Assembly: GCA_029251085.1 (NCBI GenBank)
Contig: JAQXDZ010000081.1
Span: 186,001 to 250,000 of the forward strand
DNA: 64,000 nucleotides
Direction: 5' to 3'
DNA from: Mariniblastus sp.
GTDB taxonomy: Bacteria; Planctomycetota; Planctomycetia; Pirellulales; Pirellulaceae
The number at the start of each line of letters is the position of its first letter. Within the stretch, counting starts at the first letter, position 1. The translations under genes and the position numbers were made by a program. The notes beneath the pieces are model-generated. The model ran no database searches. It was given only the letters and a program-made list of their open reading frames with translations, and was not told where the DNA came from. Of this stretch, positions 36,295-45,461 are shown one piece after another.

Positions 36295-39114
36295 GTGCTA
36301 ACCAAACGCAAAAGACATTTGCTTAAGATTATTCTTCCAGCCACAATCATTTCCTGCTGCTTCGCAGTTGCGATCAACACCATTGATCGAGCCAATGGCG
36401 CCGCGTCGAATTCCGACCGCTTTTCCGTGGCCTCAACGTCGACTGACAACCTTTCGCAACCAATCGAAAGTGTGGACGTCCGGTTCAAGAATTCGGGACA
36501 CAACGAATTACCCGACTTTCAAAAACACGTCGCCCCCCTTCTTGGACGCCTAGGCTGCAACGGACGATCCTGCCATGGATCGTTTCAGGGGCAAGGCGGG
36601 CTTCAACTTTCCTTGTTTGGCTATGACTTCGAATCTGACCATCAGGCGTTGTTGGAAGATGGAGCCGACCGGGTCAATTTAAAGAACCCACTGGAAAGCT
36701 TAATCCTTACAAAACCAACCGATGAAGACGAACACGAAGGTGGACTTCGATACGATAAAGACAGCTGGCAATACAATCTCCTGCAGTCCTGGATTGCAGG
36801 CGGGGGAACTAACGCCGATTCAATTCACAAACTCGACCGGTTAGTCATCGAACCAAGTGAACTAATATTCAGCTCGCCTTCCACGAAGTTTGAACTCAAG
36901 GCAATCGCACACTGGAAAGACGGCACCGTCGAAGATGTGACTCCGTTGTGTCGCTTTCATTCCAACAACGATTCCATCGCGAAGATCACGGAAACAGGCG
37001 CCGTTTCAACCAACTCAATCTCAGGTGATACTCATGTTGTTGTTTCATACGACAAGGCCGTCGTTCCCGTTCCCGCCATCCATCCCTTTGCCGGCAAACC
37101 GTTGGATACCACTCCCGCTTTTCGTGACGCATCAAAGATAGACTTGCTCACCCAAAAGAAATGGAAAAAACTGAACCTGCAGCCTTCGCAATTGTCCGAC
37201 GACACGATGTTCCTGAGACGGGTCAGCATTGACATCACAGGAACATTGCCAACGTCTGATGAAATCCGAGAATTTGTCGCCGCGACAGATCCACAAAAAC
37301 GAAAAAAGAAGATCGACGAACTCTTGCAGTCACCAGCTTACGCATCATGGTGGACTACTTTTTTCTGTGACATGACAGAGAACAATACAAACCAGTTACG
37401 CAACATTGCTTTTGACAACAATCTTCCGAGCCAGCAATGGTATGACTGGATTCATAAACGTGTTGAAGCCAACACGCCTTACGATGAAATAATTGAAGGA
37501 ATCGTTCTTGGCATTAGTCGCAATAGCGGCGAAAGCTATATCGATTTCTGTGACCGCATGAAGGAGGAGGCTGCGAACGAATCGTTCAGTGAAAACGAAA
37601 CGATGCCCTACTACTGGATGCGGAGAGAGTTCAGAGACCGAGAAACCATTGCCATCAGTTTTGCTCACGCTTTCTTGGGCCTGAGAATTCAGTGCGCACA
37701 ATGCCACAAGCACCCGTTCGATCGATGGAGCCAGAAGGACTTCAAAGATTTCTCTAAATTCTTCAGTGGAATCAACATTCGGCCGTACTCCGGCGGAACT
37801 ACCCCAGAAGACAAAAAAGACTACATTGCCATTCTTGAAAACCTCGATATCGATCCCGATCGTAAGAAAAACCAAAATCTCCAACGTCAACTTCGGGACG
37901 CCTATCGCAAAGGCGAGACAACTCCTTTTGGATTCCTCACCATTGACTCTCCCAAACTGACACGGGAAGAACTTCGCGAACTGCAGAAACAATTGCAAGC
38001 CAACAAGAAGTCAAAGAAAAAGAAGAAAAACAAAAAGCCAACTATCACCGAAGCAACATTGCTGGGAAGCGACACGATCGACCTCACCGACCATGAGGAC
38101 GTCCGCACACCTGTGATGGAATGGATGAAACAGCGTGACAATCCATTTTTCGCCAGAGCTCTGGTTAATCGGGTATGGGCTCGATATTTCGGCGTCGGTA
38201 TTGTTGATCCCGTTGACGACCTAAACCTTGCCAATCCGCCAAGCAATGCCGCACTACTCGATCACCTTACCCAGGAGTTCATCGCTCACGACTTCGACCT
38301 CAAATGGTTGCATCGAGAAATTGCCAACAGCCAAACCTATCAATTGAGCTGGGTTCCTAATTCAACGAACGAAGATGATCGTCGAAACTTTAGTCGAGCG
38401 ATCCCTAGAAGACTGCCAGCTGAAGTGATTTTCGATTCGATTACCTTTGCATCCTCGAACGCCGAAACCAATCGAACGTTTAGAAATACTGTTCAAAACC
38501 GGGCAATCTCGATCCCGGGGACGGTAACAAATGTGAAACGCGCCAAAAACGCAACGGACGCCTCATTCGCTCTGAAAGTCTTTGGTCGATCCGAGCGCGC
38601 CAGCAGCTGCGACTGTGACCGGTCAGAAGAAACTAGCCTGATTCAAACGGTGTACATGCAAAATGATCGCGACATCCATCTCATGCTCACCCAAAAGGAT
38701 AGCTGGCTAAATCGAATGGCGCAGCAAAACACAGCCAAGATTCAAGCTGTGAACGCTCAAAAATCAATCGATGTACTGAACGATCGAATTGAGAAAATGG
38801 AGCTAAAAAAAGCAAACCTGAAAAAATCGGACGACAAGAAACCGCTTCAGAATCTGACCAAACAAATCAAGAGTTTGGAAAAAACTAAACGCGGCTGGGC
38901 AGCGAAACTGGCGACCGCCCAAAAGTCAACAGGCGAATTAAATGTTCAACAAATTGTAGAAGAAGCATACTTAAGGACACTCAGCCGTTTCCCAACTGAG
39001 GAGGAATTGGCACGTTGTGAACAACACATCGAGGAAGAAGAAGATCTTGTGAAAGGCGTTACTGGTGTGCTCTGGGCACTAGTGAACACAAAAGAATTTA
39101 TCGTAAATCACTAA
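36295..39114 (+). CDS. DUF1549/DUF1553 protein with N-terminal cytochrome-like site
   Basis: The 939-residue exported protein starts at GTG 36295, with a GGGAG sequence just upstream and a signal peptide. An N-terminal cytochrome-like segment contains LGRLGCNGRSCHGSFQGQGG, where Cys and CH are spaced unusually, followed by a Big-2-like domain (LVIEPSELIFSSPSTKFELK). Then come DUF1549 (DTMFLRRVSIDITGTLPTSD) with a classical CxxCH in LRIQCAQCHKHPFDRWSQKD, and DUF1553 (about residues 600-930, MKQRDNPFFARALVNRVWAR). A Lys-rich run and a coiled coil are inserted. The family is a planctomycete hallmark; its role is not established, though redox or polysaccharide functions have been proposed. Confidence 0.92.
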   Translation: MLTKRKRHLLKIILPATIISCCFAVAINTIDRANGAASNSDRFSVASTSTDNLSQPIESVDVRFKNSGHNELPDFQKHVAPLLGRLGCNGRSCHGSFQGQGGLQLSLFGYDFESDHQALLEDGADRVNLKNPLESLILTKPTDEDEHEGGLRYDKDSWQYNLLQSWIAGGGTNADSIHKLDRLVIEPSELIFSSPSTKFELKAIAHWKDGTVEDVTPLCRFHSNNDSIAKITETGAVSTNSISGDTHVVVSYDKAVVPVPAIHPFAGKPLDTTPAFRDASKIDLLTQKKWKKLNLQPSQLSDDTMFLRRVSIDITGTLPTSDEIREFVAATDPQKRKKKIDELLQSPAYASWWTTFFCDMTENNTNQLRNIAFDNNLPSQQWYDWIHKRVEANTPYDEIIEGIVLGISRNSGESYIDFCDRMKEEAANESFSENETMPYYWMRREFRDRETIAISFAHAFLGLRIQCAQCHKHPFDRWSQKDFKDFSKFFSGINIRPYSGGTTPEDKKDYIAILENLDIDPDRKKNQNLQRQLRDAYRKGETTPFGFLTIDSPKLTREELRELQKQLQANKKSKKKKKNKKPTITEATLLGSDTIDLTDHEDVRTPVMEWMKQRDNPFFARALVNRVWARYFGVGIVDPVDDLNLANPPSNAALLDHLTQEFIAHDFDLKWLHREIANSQTYQLSWVPNSTNEDDRRNFSRAIPRRLPAEVIFDSITFASSNAETNRTFRNTVQNRAISIPGTVTNVKRAKNATDASFALKVFGRSERASSCDCDRSEETSLIQTVYMQNDRDIHLMLTQKDSWLNRMAQQNTAKIQAVNAQKSIDVLNDRIEKMELKKANLKKSDDKKPLQNLTKQIKSLEKTKRGWAAKLATAQKSTGELNVQQIVEEAYLRTLSRFPTEEELARCEQHIEEEEDLVKGVTGVLWALVNTKEFIVNH

Positions 39115-39157
39115 TACAACTTCTATTAGATTCAACCGACAAAAAGCAGGTTTAAAA

Positions 39158-40468
39158 ATGGGTTTTCATCGACAATGTGACGGCGTTACACGTCGCGATG
39201 CAATCAAGGTCGGCGTTCTCGGTTCTGCCACAGGACTGACCATGAGCAATTTTTTGAAAATGGCCGAGGCAGGGCAGGTCAATTCAAAAGCAACCTCAAA
39301 AGCAGCAATTTTTATCGAGCTACCCGGTGGCCCATCGCACATGGATACGTTTGATCTTAAACCAAACGCGCCGTCAGAGTTCCGGGGAAAGTTCAACCCA
39401 ATTAAGACGAACGCGTCGGGTGTTGAAATCTGTGAACACCTTCCAAAACTGGCAAAGTGTGCTGACAAATTTGCAATTCTCCGGGGAGTCTCACACTCCC
39501 TCGGAGCACACCCACTTGGACAACAGTTTGTTTTCACCGGCAACCGGCCTAACCCCTCACTCGATTACCCCGGTTATGGAAGCGTCGTTGCAAAAGAAAT
39601 TCAAGGGGATGATGATTTACCCGCCTACGTTGCAATTCCCAAATCGAAACAGGGACCGGGGCATCTTGGTGTGAAATATGCGTCGCTTCAAACTAATGCA
39701 ACCCCCAGATTTGGCTTGCCTTTTAGCGTCCGTGGAATCACGCTTGGAAACGGCGTCACGATGGATGAAATGCGGCGACGATCTAGCCTTCTCAAAGACC
39801 TCGATCGCACTTTCGACACAATTAAAGACCGCGATGACCTGCTCAGTGGCCTTGATAAATTTAGCCAAAAAGCATTCTCAATGATCACCTCCAACCGGGC
39901 GCGTGATGCATTTGACCTGAGCAAAGAAGCTCCAAATTACACCAAATTATTCGGAGAAGACGATTTCAGCCAAAGCTGCATGCTCGCCTCCCGTCTCGTT
40001 GAGTCCGGCGTCAAGTTCGTAACCGTTTCTCTTGGCGGCTGGGACACACACTCCGACAACTTTTCGAAACTTCAAAACAACCTCCTACCAAAGCTCGACG
40101 CTGGCCTTTCTGGGCTGTTCAATGGCTTAGCCGCCAAAGGACTTCTCGATTCCACAACCGTGTTTGTCTCAGGGGAGTTTGGAAGAACGCCAAAAATCAA
40201 CGCACGCTCAGCCGATGGCGGGCGCGACCACTATCCTCGCTGCATGTTCATGCTAATGGGAGGCGGTCCGATCAACGGTGGTCAAGTAATCGGCGAAAGT
40301 GATGCTACCGCAGCTGGGCCGAAACACGAAGGAATTAATCCCGAGGATGCCGCCGCTTCATTCTTTAGAACGCTAGGCATCGACCATCGCAAAGAGTACG
40401 ACACATCCATTGGCCGACCCATCTCGATTGTACGCGATGGAAATTTAATTCCGGGCCTTATTGGCTAA
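39158..40468 (+). CDS. DUF1501 family protein
   Basis: The 436-residue protein begins with a Tat-like leader (VTRRDAIKVGVLGSATGLTM) and belongs to DUF1501, an alkaline phosphatase-like superfamily member common in planctomycetes. Motifs include AIFIELPGGPSHMDTFDLKP, SHSLGAHPLGQQ, VTVSLGGWDTHSDNF and VFVSGEFGRTPKIN with GGRDHYPRCM, which carry the expected metal-site Asp and His residues. It follows the DUF1549 gene by 43 bases; the two families nearly always occur as a pair. The substrate is unknown. Confidence 0.93.
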   Translation: MGFHRQCDGVTRRDAIKVGVLGSATGLTMSNFLKMAEAGQVNSKATSKAAIFIELPGGPSHMDTFDLKPNAPSEFRGKFNPIKTNASGVEICEHLPKLAKCADKFAILRGVSHSLGAHPLGQQFVFTGNRPNPSLDYPGYGSVVAKEIQGDDDLPAYVAIPKSKQGPGHLGVKYASLQTNATPRFGLPFSVRGITLGNGVTMDEMRRRSSLLKDLDRTFDTIKDRDDLLSGLDKFSQKAFSMITSNRARDAFDLSKEAPNYTKLFGEDDFSQSCMLASRLVESGVKFVTVSLGGWDTHSDNFSKLQNNLLPKLDAGLSGLFNGLAAKGLLDSTTVFVSGEFGRTPKINARSADGGRDHYPRCMFMLMGGGPINGGQVIGESDATAAGPKHEGINPEDAAASFFRTLGIDHRKEYDTSIGRPISIVRDGNLIPGLIG

Positions 40469-40631
40469 CACGAGTACTGACGATTTCCAGCAGCAAAATG
40501 GAGACCGAGGGCTTATTAGTCACAAGAAATCCAACTCGGCATCCTATTCGTAGGGCCAAGCTTTTTTAAGATTGCCACGTTTTGATGCTTTTTCAAAGCA
40601 GTTCATCGCGAAAGCAATTTCTGATCTGGCC

Positions 40632-41672
40632 TCATTGGTCAATTCGAAACCGGCGTCGCAACTCACCCAATGTGTTAATCGAGGGATCTCCCAAAATCTC
40701 AATAACCCCCGACTGTTCAGTAACGTCAACGAACTTCTTTCCACCTTGGTTTTCAAAAACTTGCCGGTTGGACAACAAATCCATAAAACCATCGGCGTTG
40801 TAATCGAAAAATGCGGTGATCGGCCGAGTCACTTGTGAATCTCGCACCTCTTGATCTACCAAGCCCATCGCGGTCGTTGCGTTCTCGTACGCTCCATCTT
40901 TAAACAAAAATAGAAATCGACGGCCGTCTTTGGTGGTCACGGCTATGTCTAAATCTTGATCTTGATCGACATCCTCCAAATCCATGGAGTAAAAACTACG
41001 ATCGTCGATCTCGACTCCCTTCTCAGCGAGTAGGTTTTGTAATTGTTCTTTAACAGGCGCTTGACTCACTCTTTCCAACTCGGTTTCGATCTGCCACAAC
41101 CTAATCGATGGTGGCACGTCCGAGGATTTGGGAGGAATAGAACTGACTAGCTCATTTTCTGAACGGTACTGACTAATGCCGCCGTCTTCATTAAACCCGG
41201 TCGCTGCCAACAGCAATCGTATCGACCAAAAACTTTTCCGATTCTCTGAAAAATTCATCGACCGAATGATGCTGAACTCCGTGCTGACAACATCGACCCC
41301 CGCTAACTGATCAAGCAACCTGCCAAAAAAGATATCAAAATCATCAGTCTGCTCTCGGTGCTCCACTTCAGTCGAGATACGTTGCTTCGTCTTAAAAGGT
41401 GGTAACTCCCCTCGTTCCCAGGGAACGAGTTCGGGAAGCGCTCCTTCAAACTCCCCCCGTAGGAGATTTTTCAACGACGGTACGTCTCGACTAACCCAAG
41501 CGGAAATGAAAGGGATACCGATTTCAGACACAGTCACCTCCGTTGCCTGCTGAGCATCGGTCACGCTCCCATCGTCACCGGGAGCGAATGCTAACGAATA
41601 CAAAAAAACCACCGCCACCAACAGCAAAACAAAGATGACGAGGGCAGCGAGTATGTTAAAGAGTCTTTTCAT
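40632..41672 (-). CDS. Membrane-anchored FG-GAP/VCBS repeat protein
   Basis: The 346-residue protein has one N-terminal membrane helix (ALVIFVLLLVAVVFLYSLAF), a region of about 190 residues without known motifs, and a C-terminal pair of FG-GAP/VCBS-like repeats with calcium-binding Asp clusters: DLEDVDQDQDLDIAVTTKDG and FFDYNADGFMDLLSNRQVF, then VFENQGGKKFVDVTEQSGV. The last element resembles the CRTAC/ASPIC repeat but the usual long propeller and C-terminal ASPIC domain are absent. It stands alone on this strand, convergent with the DUF1501 gene. Confidence 0.75.
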   Translation of the reverse strand: MKRLFNILAALVIFVLLLVAVVFLYSLAFAPGDDGSVTDAQQATEVTVSEIGIPFISAWVSRDVPSLKNLLRGEFEGALPELVPWERGELPPFKTKQRISTEVEHREQTDDFDIFFGRLLDQLAGVDVVSTEFSIIRSMNFSENRKSFWSIRLLLAATGFNEDGGISQYRSENELVSSIPPKSSDVPPSIRLWQIETELERVSQAPVKEQLQNLLAEKGVEIDDRSFYSMDLEDVDQDQDLDIAVTTKDGRRFLFLFKDGAYENATTAMGLVDQEVRDSQVTRPITAFFDYNADGFMDLLSNRQVFENQGGKKFVDVTEQSGVIEILGDPSINTLGELRRRFRIDQ

Positions 41673-41910
41673 TTTGGAATTCTGCGACTGGACGTTTACA
41701 TTTTACTTTAATTAAAACAAATCGAACTAGCGAGTGAAACGGGAAAACGGCGGTTCCGATTCATTAAGCTCCCATTTTCGCTCAACAAAATCGCTAGTAA
41801 TCACGCCGCAAACCGCGACGCTTGGGCATATAAATTTACGTCCACAACGTACATTTCGCACTTCAAGCAGTTAAAATCGTCAATATTATCTTCAATTCGT
41901 TGAATAAAGA

Positions 41911-41916
41911 TATAAT
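41911..41916 (+). promoter_or_regulatory. Possible -10 element of GTPase operon
   Basis: An exact TATAAT lies 55 bases before the ATG of the first GTPase. The -35 region is weak. A small inverted repeat (TTCAA/TTGAA, 41891-41904) sits just upstream. Confidence 0.35.
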
Positions 41917-41971
41917 CGCCGATTCTAATAGGTGTTAGTCGTCCCATTCGCCGCAACGCAGTCCACTCCCT

Positions 41972-43516
41972 ATGAAACTCAGCCAGTCCATTTCAGGAGC
42001 CCTGCTCATCGTCGTCGCGGCGTTCCTCGGACTGGCGCTTGTCTATCTCCCGGGCTGGGTTCTGCTCAATTACGAAAGAGCCGCCCAGCTTGGGCTCGGG
42101 TGGCTATATCTCACCGTTGTCCTGCTCGGAACATGCCTCCTCATCGGCAGTGCAGGGTGGACATTCTGGAAGCTCTGGGGGGCATCGGCCGCAAAAAAGA
42201 AACGGAAACTGCGAAGAAATAAAAACCCAAGTCAACTTACAAAAGGACAGCAAGAGTCAGAGATCGATGAAAATCTTGAGCAAGTCGAGCGACTTTCTCA
42301 GGAGGCTGATACGGAGGCTCAACTGAAAACTCAGCTCGCACCACTCGTCAAAGAAATTGAACAAAAGCGGGAGGCACAGACCTTGGAGATCGTGTCGTTC
42401 GGCACCATCTCGAGTGGAAAATCATCCGTCATGAACCTCCTTGCCGGGCGTGACGTTTTTGCCACCGATGCACGCGGGGGAACGACCGTTACCCGCAATG
42501 AGATTCCCTGGCCAGGCATTGACGAGGTTACGTTAGTGGATACCCCTGGGCTTGGCGAAGTTGATGGAGCTGAGCACGTCAATATTGCTGCGGAATCAGC
42601 CAAGGATGCAGACCTTGTAATCGTGGTGGTGGATGGCCCCGTCAGACAAAGCGAACACGAACTTCTCACCAAATTGGGGCAAATGGAAAAACGGGTGATT
42701 ATCTGCCTCAACAAGTCAGATTGGTATTCCCCGGCTGATCAAGAAAAACTCGTGAATCAGATCTCTCAACAAACAGGAGATTTCGTAAATCAAAAAGACA
42801 TTGTCTGTATCCAAGCTCAAATGGGACATCGCACGCGTCGAAAAATTCTCGCCAACGGCACTGAGATAGACGAAACGATCGAGGTCGAACCAAATATTGA
42901 ACCGCTTGCATCTCGCATGCTTCAAATCGTCAAAGAAGATGGTAAAGACCTGTTGGTTGCTAATCTGCTCCTCAGATCCCGCGGACTCGTCGAGAAGGCA
43001 CGAAACAGCGTACAGGAAGCAATTGACCAAAAAGCTTGGAAGGTTGTTGATAAATACATGTGGGGCGCCGGAGGCGTCGCGGCCCTTAGCCCATTCCCAG
43101 TAATTGATCTAATTGCCGGCTCTGCGATTTCTACCAAGATGATCATTGATCTCGCCGAGGTTTACCAGCAAAAAGTCGATCTCGAAACAGCTTCCAAATG
43201 GCTTGGGGAAATGGGCAAAAATCTGATCGGCGTTCTTGGAGCTCAGGGAGCGACCGTTGCGATCAGTGCCGTCGTTGCCTCGCTCATCAAGACCGTTCCA
43301 TTCGCGGGAACCATTGCCGGAGGAGCTCTTCAGGGAGCCACCCAGGCTTTGATAACGAAGTGGATTGGTGCGGTGTTTATCGAATATTTCAGTAATGAAA
43401 TGAAGGCACCGGAGGGTGGCCTTGCCGGCCTCGCTCGACGAAAATGGGAGCACGTGACCACCGTCGATGAGTTGCGAAAACTCGTTCAAACTGCAAGAGA
43501 AAAACTCAGTGATTGA
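41972..43516 (+). CDS. Membrane-anchored GTPase with DUF697 domain
   Basis: The 514-residue protein has two N-terminal membrane helices (ALLIVVAAFLGLALVYLPGW and WLYLTVVLLGTCLLIGSAGW), a charged coiled-coil stretch, and a GTPase domain: G1 FGTISSGKSSVMNLL near residue 146, G2-like GGTTVTR, G3 LVDTPGLGEVD near 188 and G4 CLNKSDW near 246. The C-terminal third (about 350-480) is a DUF697 hydrophobic domain (YMWGAGGVAALSPFPVIDLI, then GALQGATQALITKWIG). DUF697 occurs in YcjF and other membrane-linked GTPases. A second GTPase of the same family follows after 37 bases, so they probably act together at the membrane. Confidence 0.88.
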   Translation: MKLSQSISGALLIVVAAFLGLALVYLPGWVLLNYERAAQLGLGWLYLTVVLLGTCLLIGSAGWTFWKLWGASAAKKKRKLRRNKNPSQLTKGQQESEIDENLEQVERLSQEADTEAQLKTQLAPLVKEIEQKREAQTLEIVSFGTISSGKSSVMNLLAGRDVFATDARGGTTVTRNEIPWPGIDEVTLVDTPGLGEVDGAEHVNIAAESAKDADLVIVVVDGPVRQSEHELLTKLGQMEKRVIICLNKSDWYSPADQEKLVNQISQQTGDFVNQKDIVCIQAQMGHRTRRKILANGTEIDETIEVEPNIEPLASRMLQIVKEDGKDLLVANLLLRSRGLVEKARNSVQEAIDQKAWKVVDKYMWGAGGVAALSPFPVIDLIAGSAISTKMIIDLAEVYQQKVDLETASKWLGEMGKNLIGVLGAQGATVAISAVVASLIKTVPFAGTIAGGALQGATQALITKWIGAVFIEYFSNEMKAPEGGLAGLARRKWEHVTTVDELRKLVQTAREKLSD

Positions 43517-43553
43517 TCGCTTCGGCTCAACAACGTACAGGATCTAAGTAACC

Positions 43554-44900
43554 TTGAACGACACTCCCTCCACCCAGGACCTGAACTATCAGGACGCAGT
43601 CACAGCCGTTGAAAAAACGCTCGCGGACCTTCGAGGTTGTCCGCCCAAAGAACGTGAACAACTGCAAGCCGACATCGCTCAACTAAATGAGATGCATGAC
43701 AAGTTAACCTCGGGCCGTATCGAAATTGTAATTTTCGGTGAAATCAGCACAGGCAAGTCCGCGTTAGTCAATGCGCTTATCGGACGCCAAGTTGCCGAGG
43801 TCGATGTACAAGGTGGATGGACGCAGCAAGTCTGGGGAACAGTCTGGAACGGCGCGGGTTACCGATTACCCAGCCTTGAAAAATCTGAAATCGTAATCAT
43901 TGATACGCCTGGAATTAACGAAGTTGGCGGTGCAGACCGAGCCCAATTGGCCGAAGTAACAGCAAGACAAGCCGATCTTATCTTGTTCGTTACCGATTCC
44001 GACCTGAACGATACTGAATACGCAGCATTGGTCGAACTCGCTGCTATTCAAAAACCGATCCTCTTCGTGTTCAACAAAACGGATCTTTACACACCAGAAG
44101 TCAAAGCCACGCTAATTGAAACGCTAAAAGGCCGAATTGACGGCCTGATCCCACCCGATCACCTCGTTCTAACGGCGGCTGATCCGCGTGAAATAGAGTA
44201 TGCAACCGAGCAACCCGATGGCAGCACGCAATCCGTTTGGAAAAAACCAGAATCCGAGATAAGCGAACTGAAGCTGTTAATCCTCCAGACACTTGAAAAC
44301 GAAGGACTTGGGCTAATCGCATTAAATGCCGCAATGTACGCGGCGGATAAAAGCGATCGAATTTCCAGTCTCCGAGTTGAATTGCGTAATCGACAAGCCG
44401 ATCAAGTCATTTGGACAATGGCTGCCACCAAAGCAGTCGTCGTGGCGGCCAACCCCATCCCCGTGGTCGATCTCCTGGGCGGCCTTGCTGTCGATGCCGT
44501 CATGATTGCCACTCTCTCTAAGGTCTACGGACTGACGTTTACCATGAGCCAAGCCCGTGGCCTAGCAAAGACCATCAGCGCTGCAGGAGGAATCTACGCG
44601 CTCGGAGAACTCGCTAATTACGGAGCAAGTTTTTTCAAGCTGGTGACCGGCACACTCGGTACCGCTTTGACCTTGATCCCTCAAGGAGCAGCTGTCGGAT
44701 TTGGCTCCTACATAATTGGTAAATCAGCAAAACACTATTTTGAACACGGAGGGAGCTGGGGAGCGGGGTCCGCCAAAAGTGTGGTCAAAGAAATCTTGGC
44801 AACGACCGACAAAAGTTCGGTCATGAACCATTTGAAAGACGAGATAAGGCAAAAACTCAAATCGAATCGACATTCAAAACTCGGTCGCTCCGATCGATAA
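43554..44900 (+). CDS. GTPase with DUF697 domain, second of pair
   Basis: The 448-residue protein lacks the N-terminal membrane helices of its neighbour but has the same architecture: a short helical N-terminus, a GTPase domain with G1 FGEISTGKSALVNALIG near residue 61, G3 IIDTPGINEVGG near 116 and G4 FVFNKTDLYTP near 174, and a DUF697 C-terminal domain (AVVVAANPIPVVDLLGGLAV, then TLIPQGAAVGFGSYIIGKSA). The start is TTG 43554. In G2 the usual Thr lies in VQGGWTQQVWG. The tandem arrangement suggests a heteromeric pair, as with some bacterial dynamin-like proteins; that part is inference. Confidence 0.88.
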   Translation: MNDTPSTQDLNYQDAVTAVEKTLADLRGCPPKEREQLQADIAQLNEMHDKLTSGRIEIVIFGEISTGKSALVNALIGRQVAEVDVQGGWTQQVWGTVWNGAGYRLPSLEKSEIVIIDTPGINEVGGADRAQLAEVTARQADLILFVTDSDLNDTEYAALVELAAIQKPILFVFNKTDLYTPEVKATLIETLKGRIDGLIPPDHLVLTAADPREIEYATEQPDGSTQSVWKKPESEISELKLLILQTLENEGLGLIALNAAMYAADKSDRISSLRVELRNRQADQVIWTMAATKAVVVAANPIPVVDLLGGLAVDAVMIATLSKVYGLTFTMSQARGLAKTISAAGGIYALGELANYGASFFKLVTGTLGTALTLIPQGAAVGFGSYIIGKSAKHYFEHGGSWGAGSAKSVVKEILATTDKSSVMNHLKDEIRQKLKSNRHSKLGRSDR

Positions 44901-45069
44901 AATTTGATATCCAGCCAAAACATTACGATCCGAACAATCGTTAAATTTCGTTTTTTTAAAATTCCCACAAATCGAATTTTGGGTCGCTTCCTATTTTTTT
45001 CCGTGCCCATAGTGCCGCTGGACGTACCCTTGGGGAAGCAAGGAAAGAACCCTAATCCCCAATCGAAAT

Positions 45070-45255
45070 ATGTTAAAAAAAATCAAGCGTTTGTTTTACC
45101 GCCCCTTCAGAGAGGAGGAAGGTGCAGCTACTACCGAGTATGCCGTGCTTCTTGCCTTAATTATTTTATTTGGTATCGGGGCAATCCTCGGAACTGGCCA
45201 AATACAAAAAATCCTATGGGAAGACGCTGCGGTTGAGATGCAAGTGCTGGAGTAG
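45070..45255 (+). CDS. Flp-family type IVb pilin
   Basis: The 61-residue protein has a short basic leader, then the prepilin core EEGAATTEYAVLLALIILFG, with Glu5 and Tyr6 of the Flp motif and a hydrophobic helix. Cleavage is expected before or after the Gly-Ala, by a TadV-like peptidase. Flp pilins form Tad pili used for adhesion. No tad assembly genes are in the window, so this is a solitary pilin copy. The size is normal for the family. Confidence 0.85.
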   Translation: MLKKIKRLFYRPFREEEGAATTEYAVLLALIILFGIGAILGTGQIQKILWEDAAVEMQVLE

Positions 45256-45447
45256 AGGTCATTTGCAGGCTCTACGCTCCCCGCAAAATCACCTGCAAGC
45301 CCTCCGACCGACTACACCTTTGAAATTCCAGTTTGTTCTGAGGCCCAGGCTCCGTTGAAAACAACGAAGTCTTCCCGATGGACGACTTGCTCTGTTTGAG
45401 ATTATCATTAATCACCGGGAAACTGGCAGATGATCAGATGATTGAAC

Positions 45448-45452
45448 GGAGG
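45448..45452 (+). promoter_or_regulatory. Shine-Dalgarno site fixing the phosphatase start
   Basis: GGAGG lies 9 bases before the GTG at 45462. This supports the GTG over the ATG at 45453, which touches it, and over ATG 45438. Confidence 0.55.
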
Positions 45453-45461
45453 ATGAATTCG

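Noticed and set aside
40544..40792. Minus-strand frame overlapping the FG-GAP gene end, with a helix-like tail
   Set aside because: Overlaps a better gene in another frame; the downstream part looks plausible by chance but a frameshift cannot be shown.
41932..42326. Two plus-strand frames overlapping the first GTPase start
   Set aside because: Shadow frames of the GTPase coding region with no motifs.
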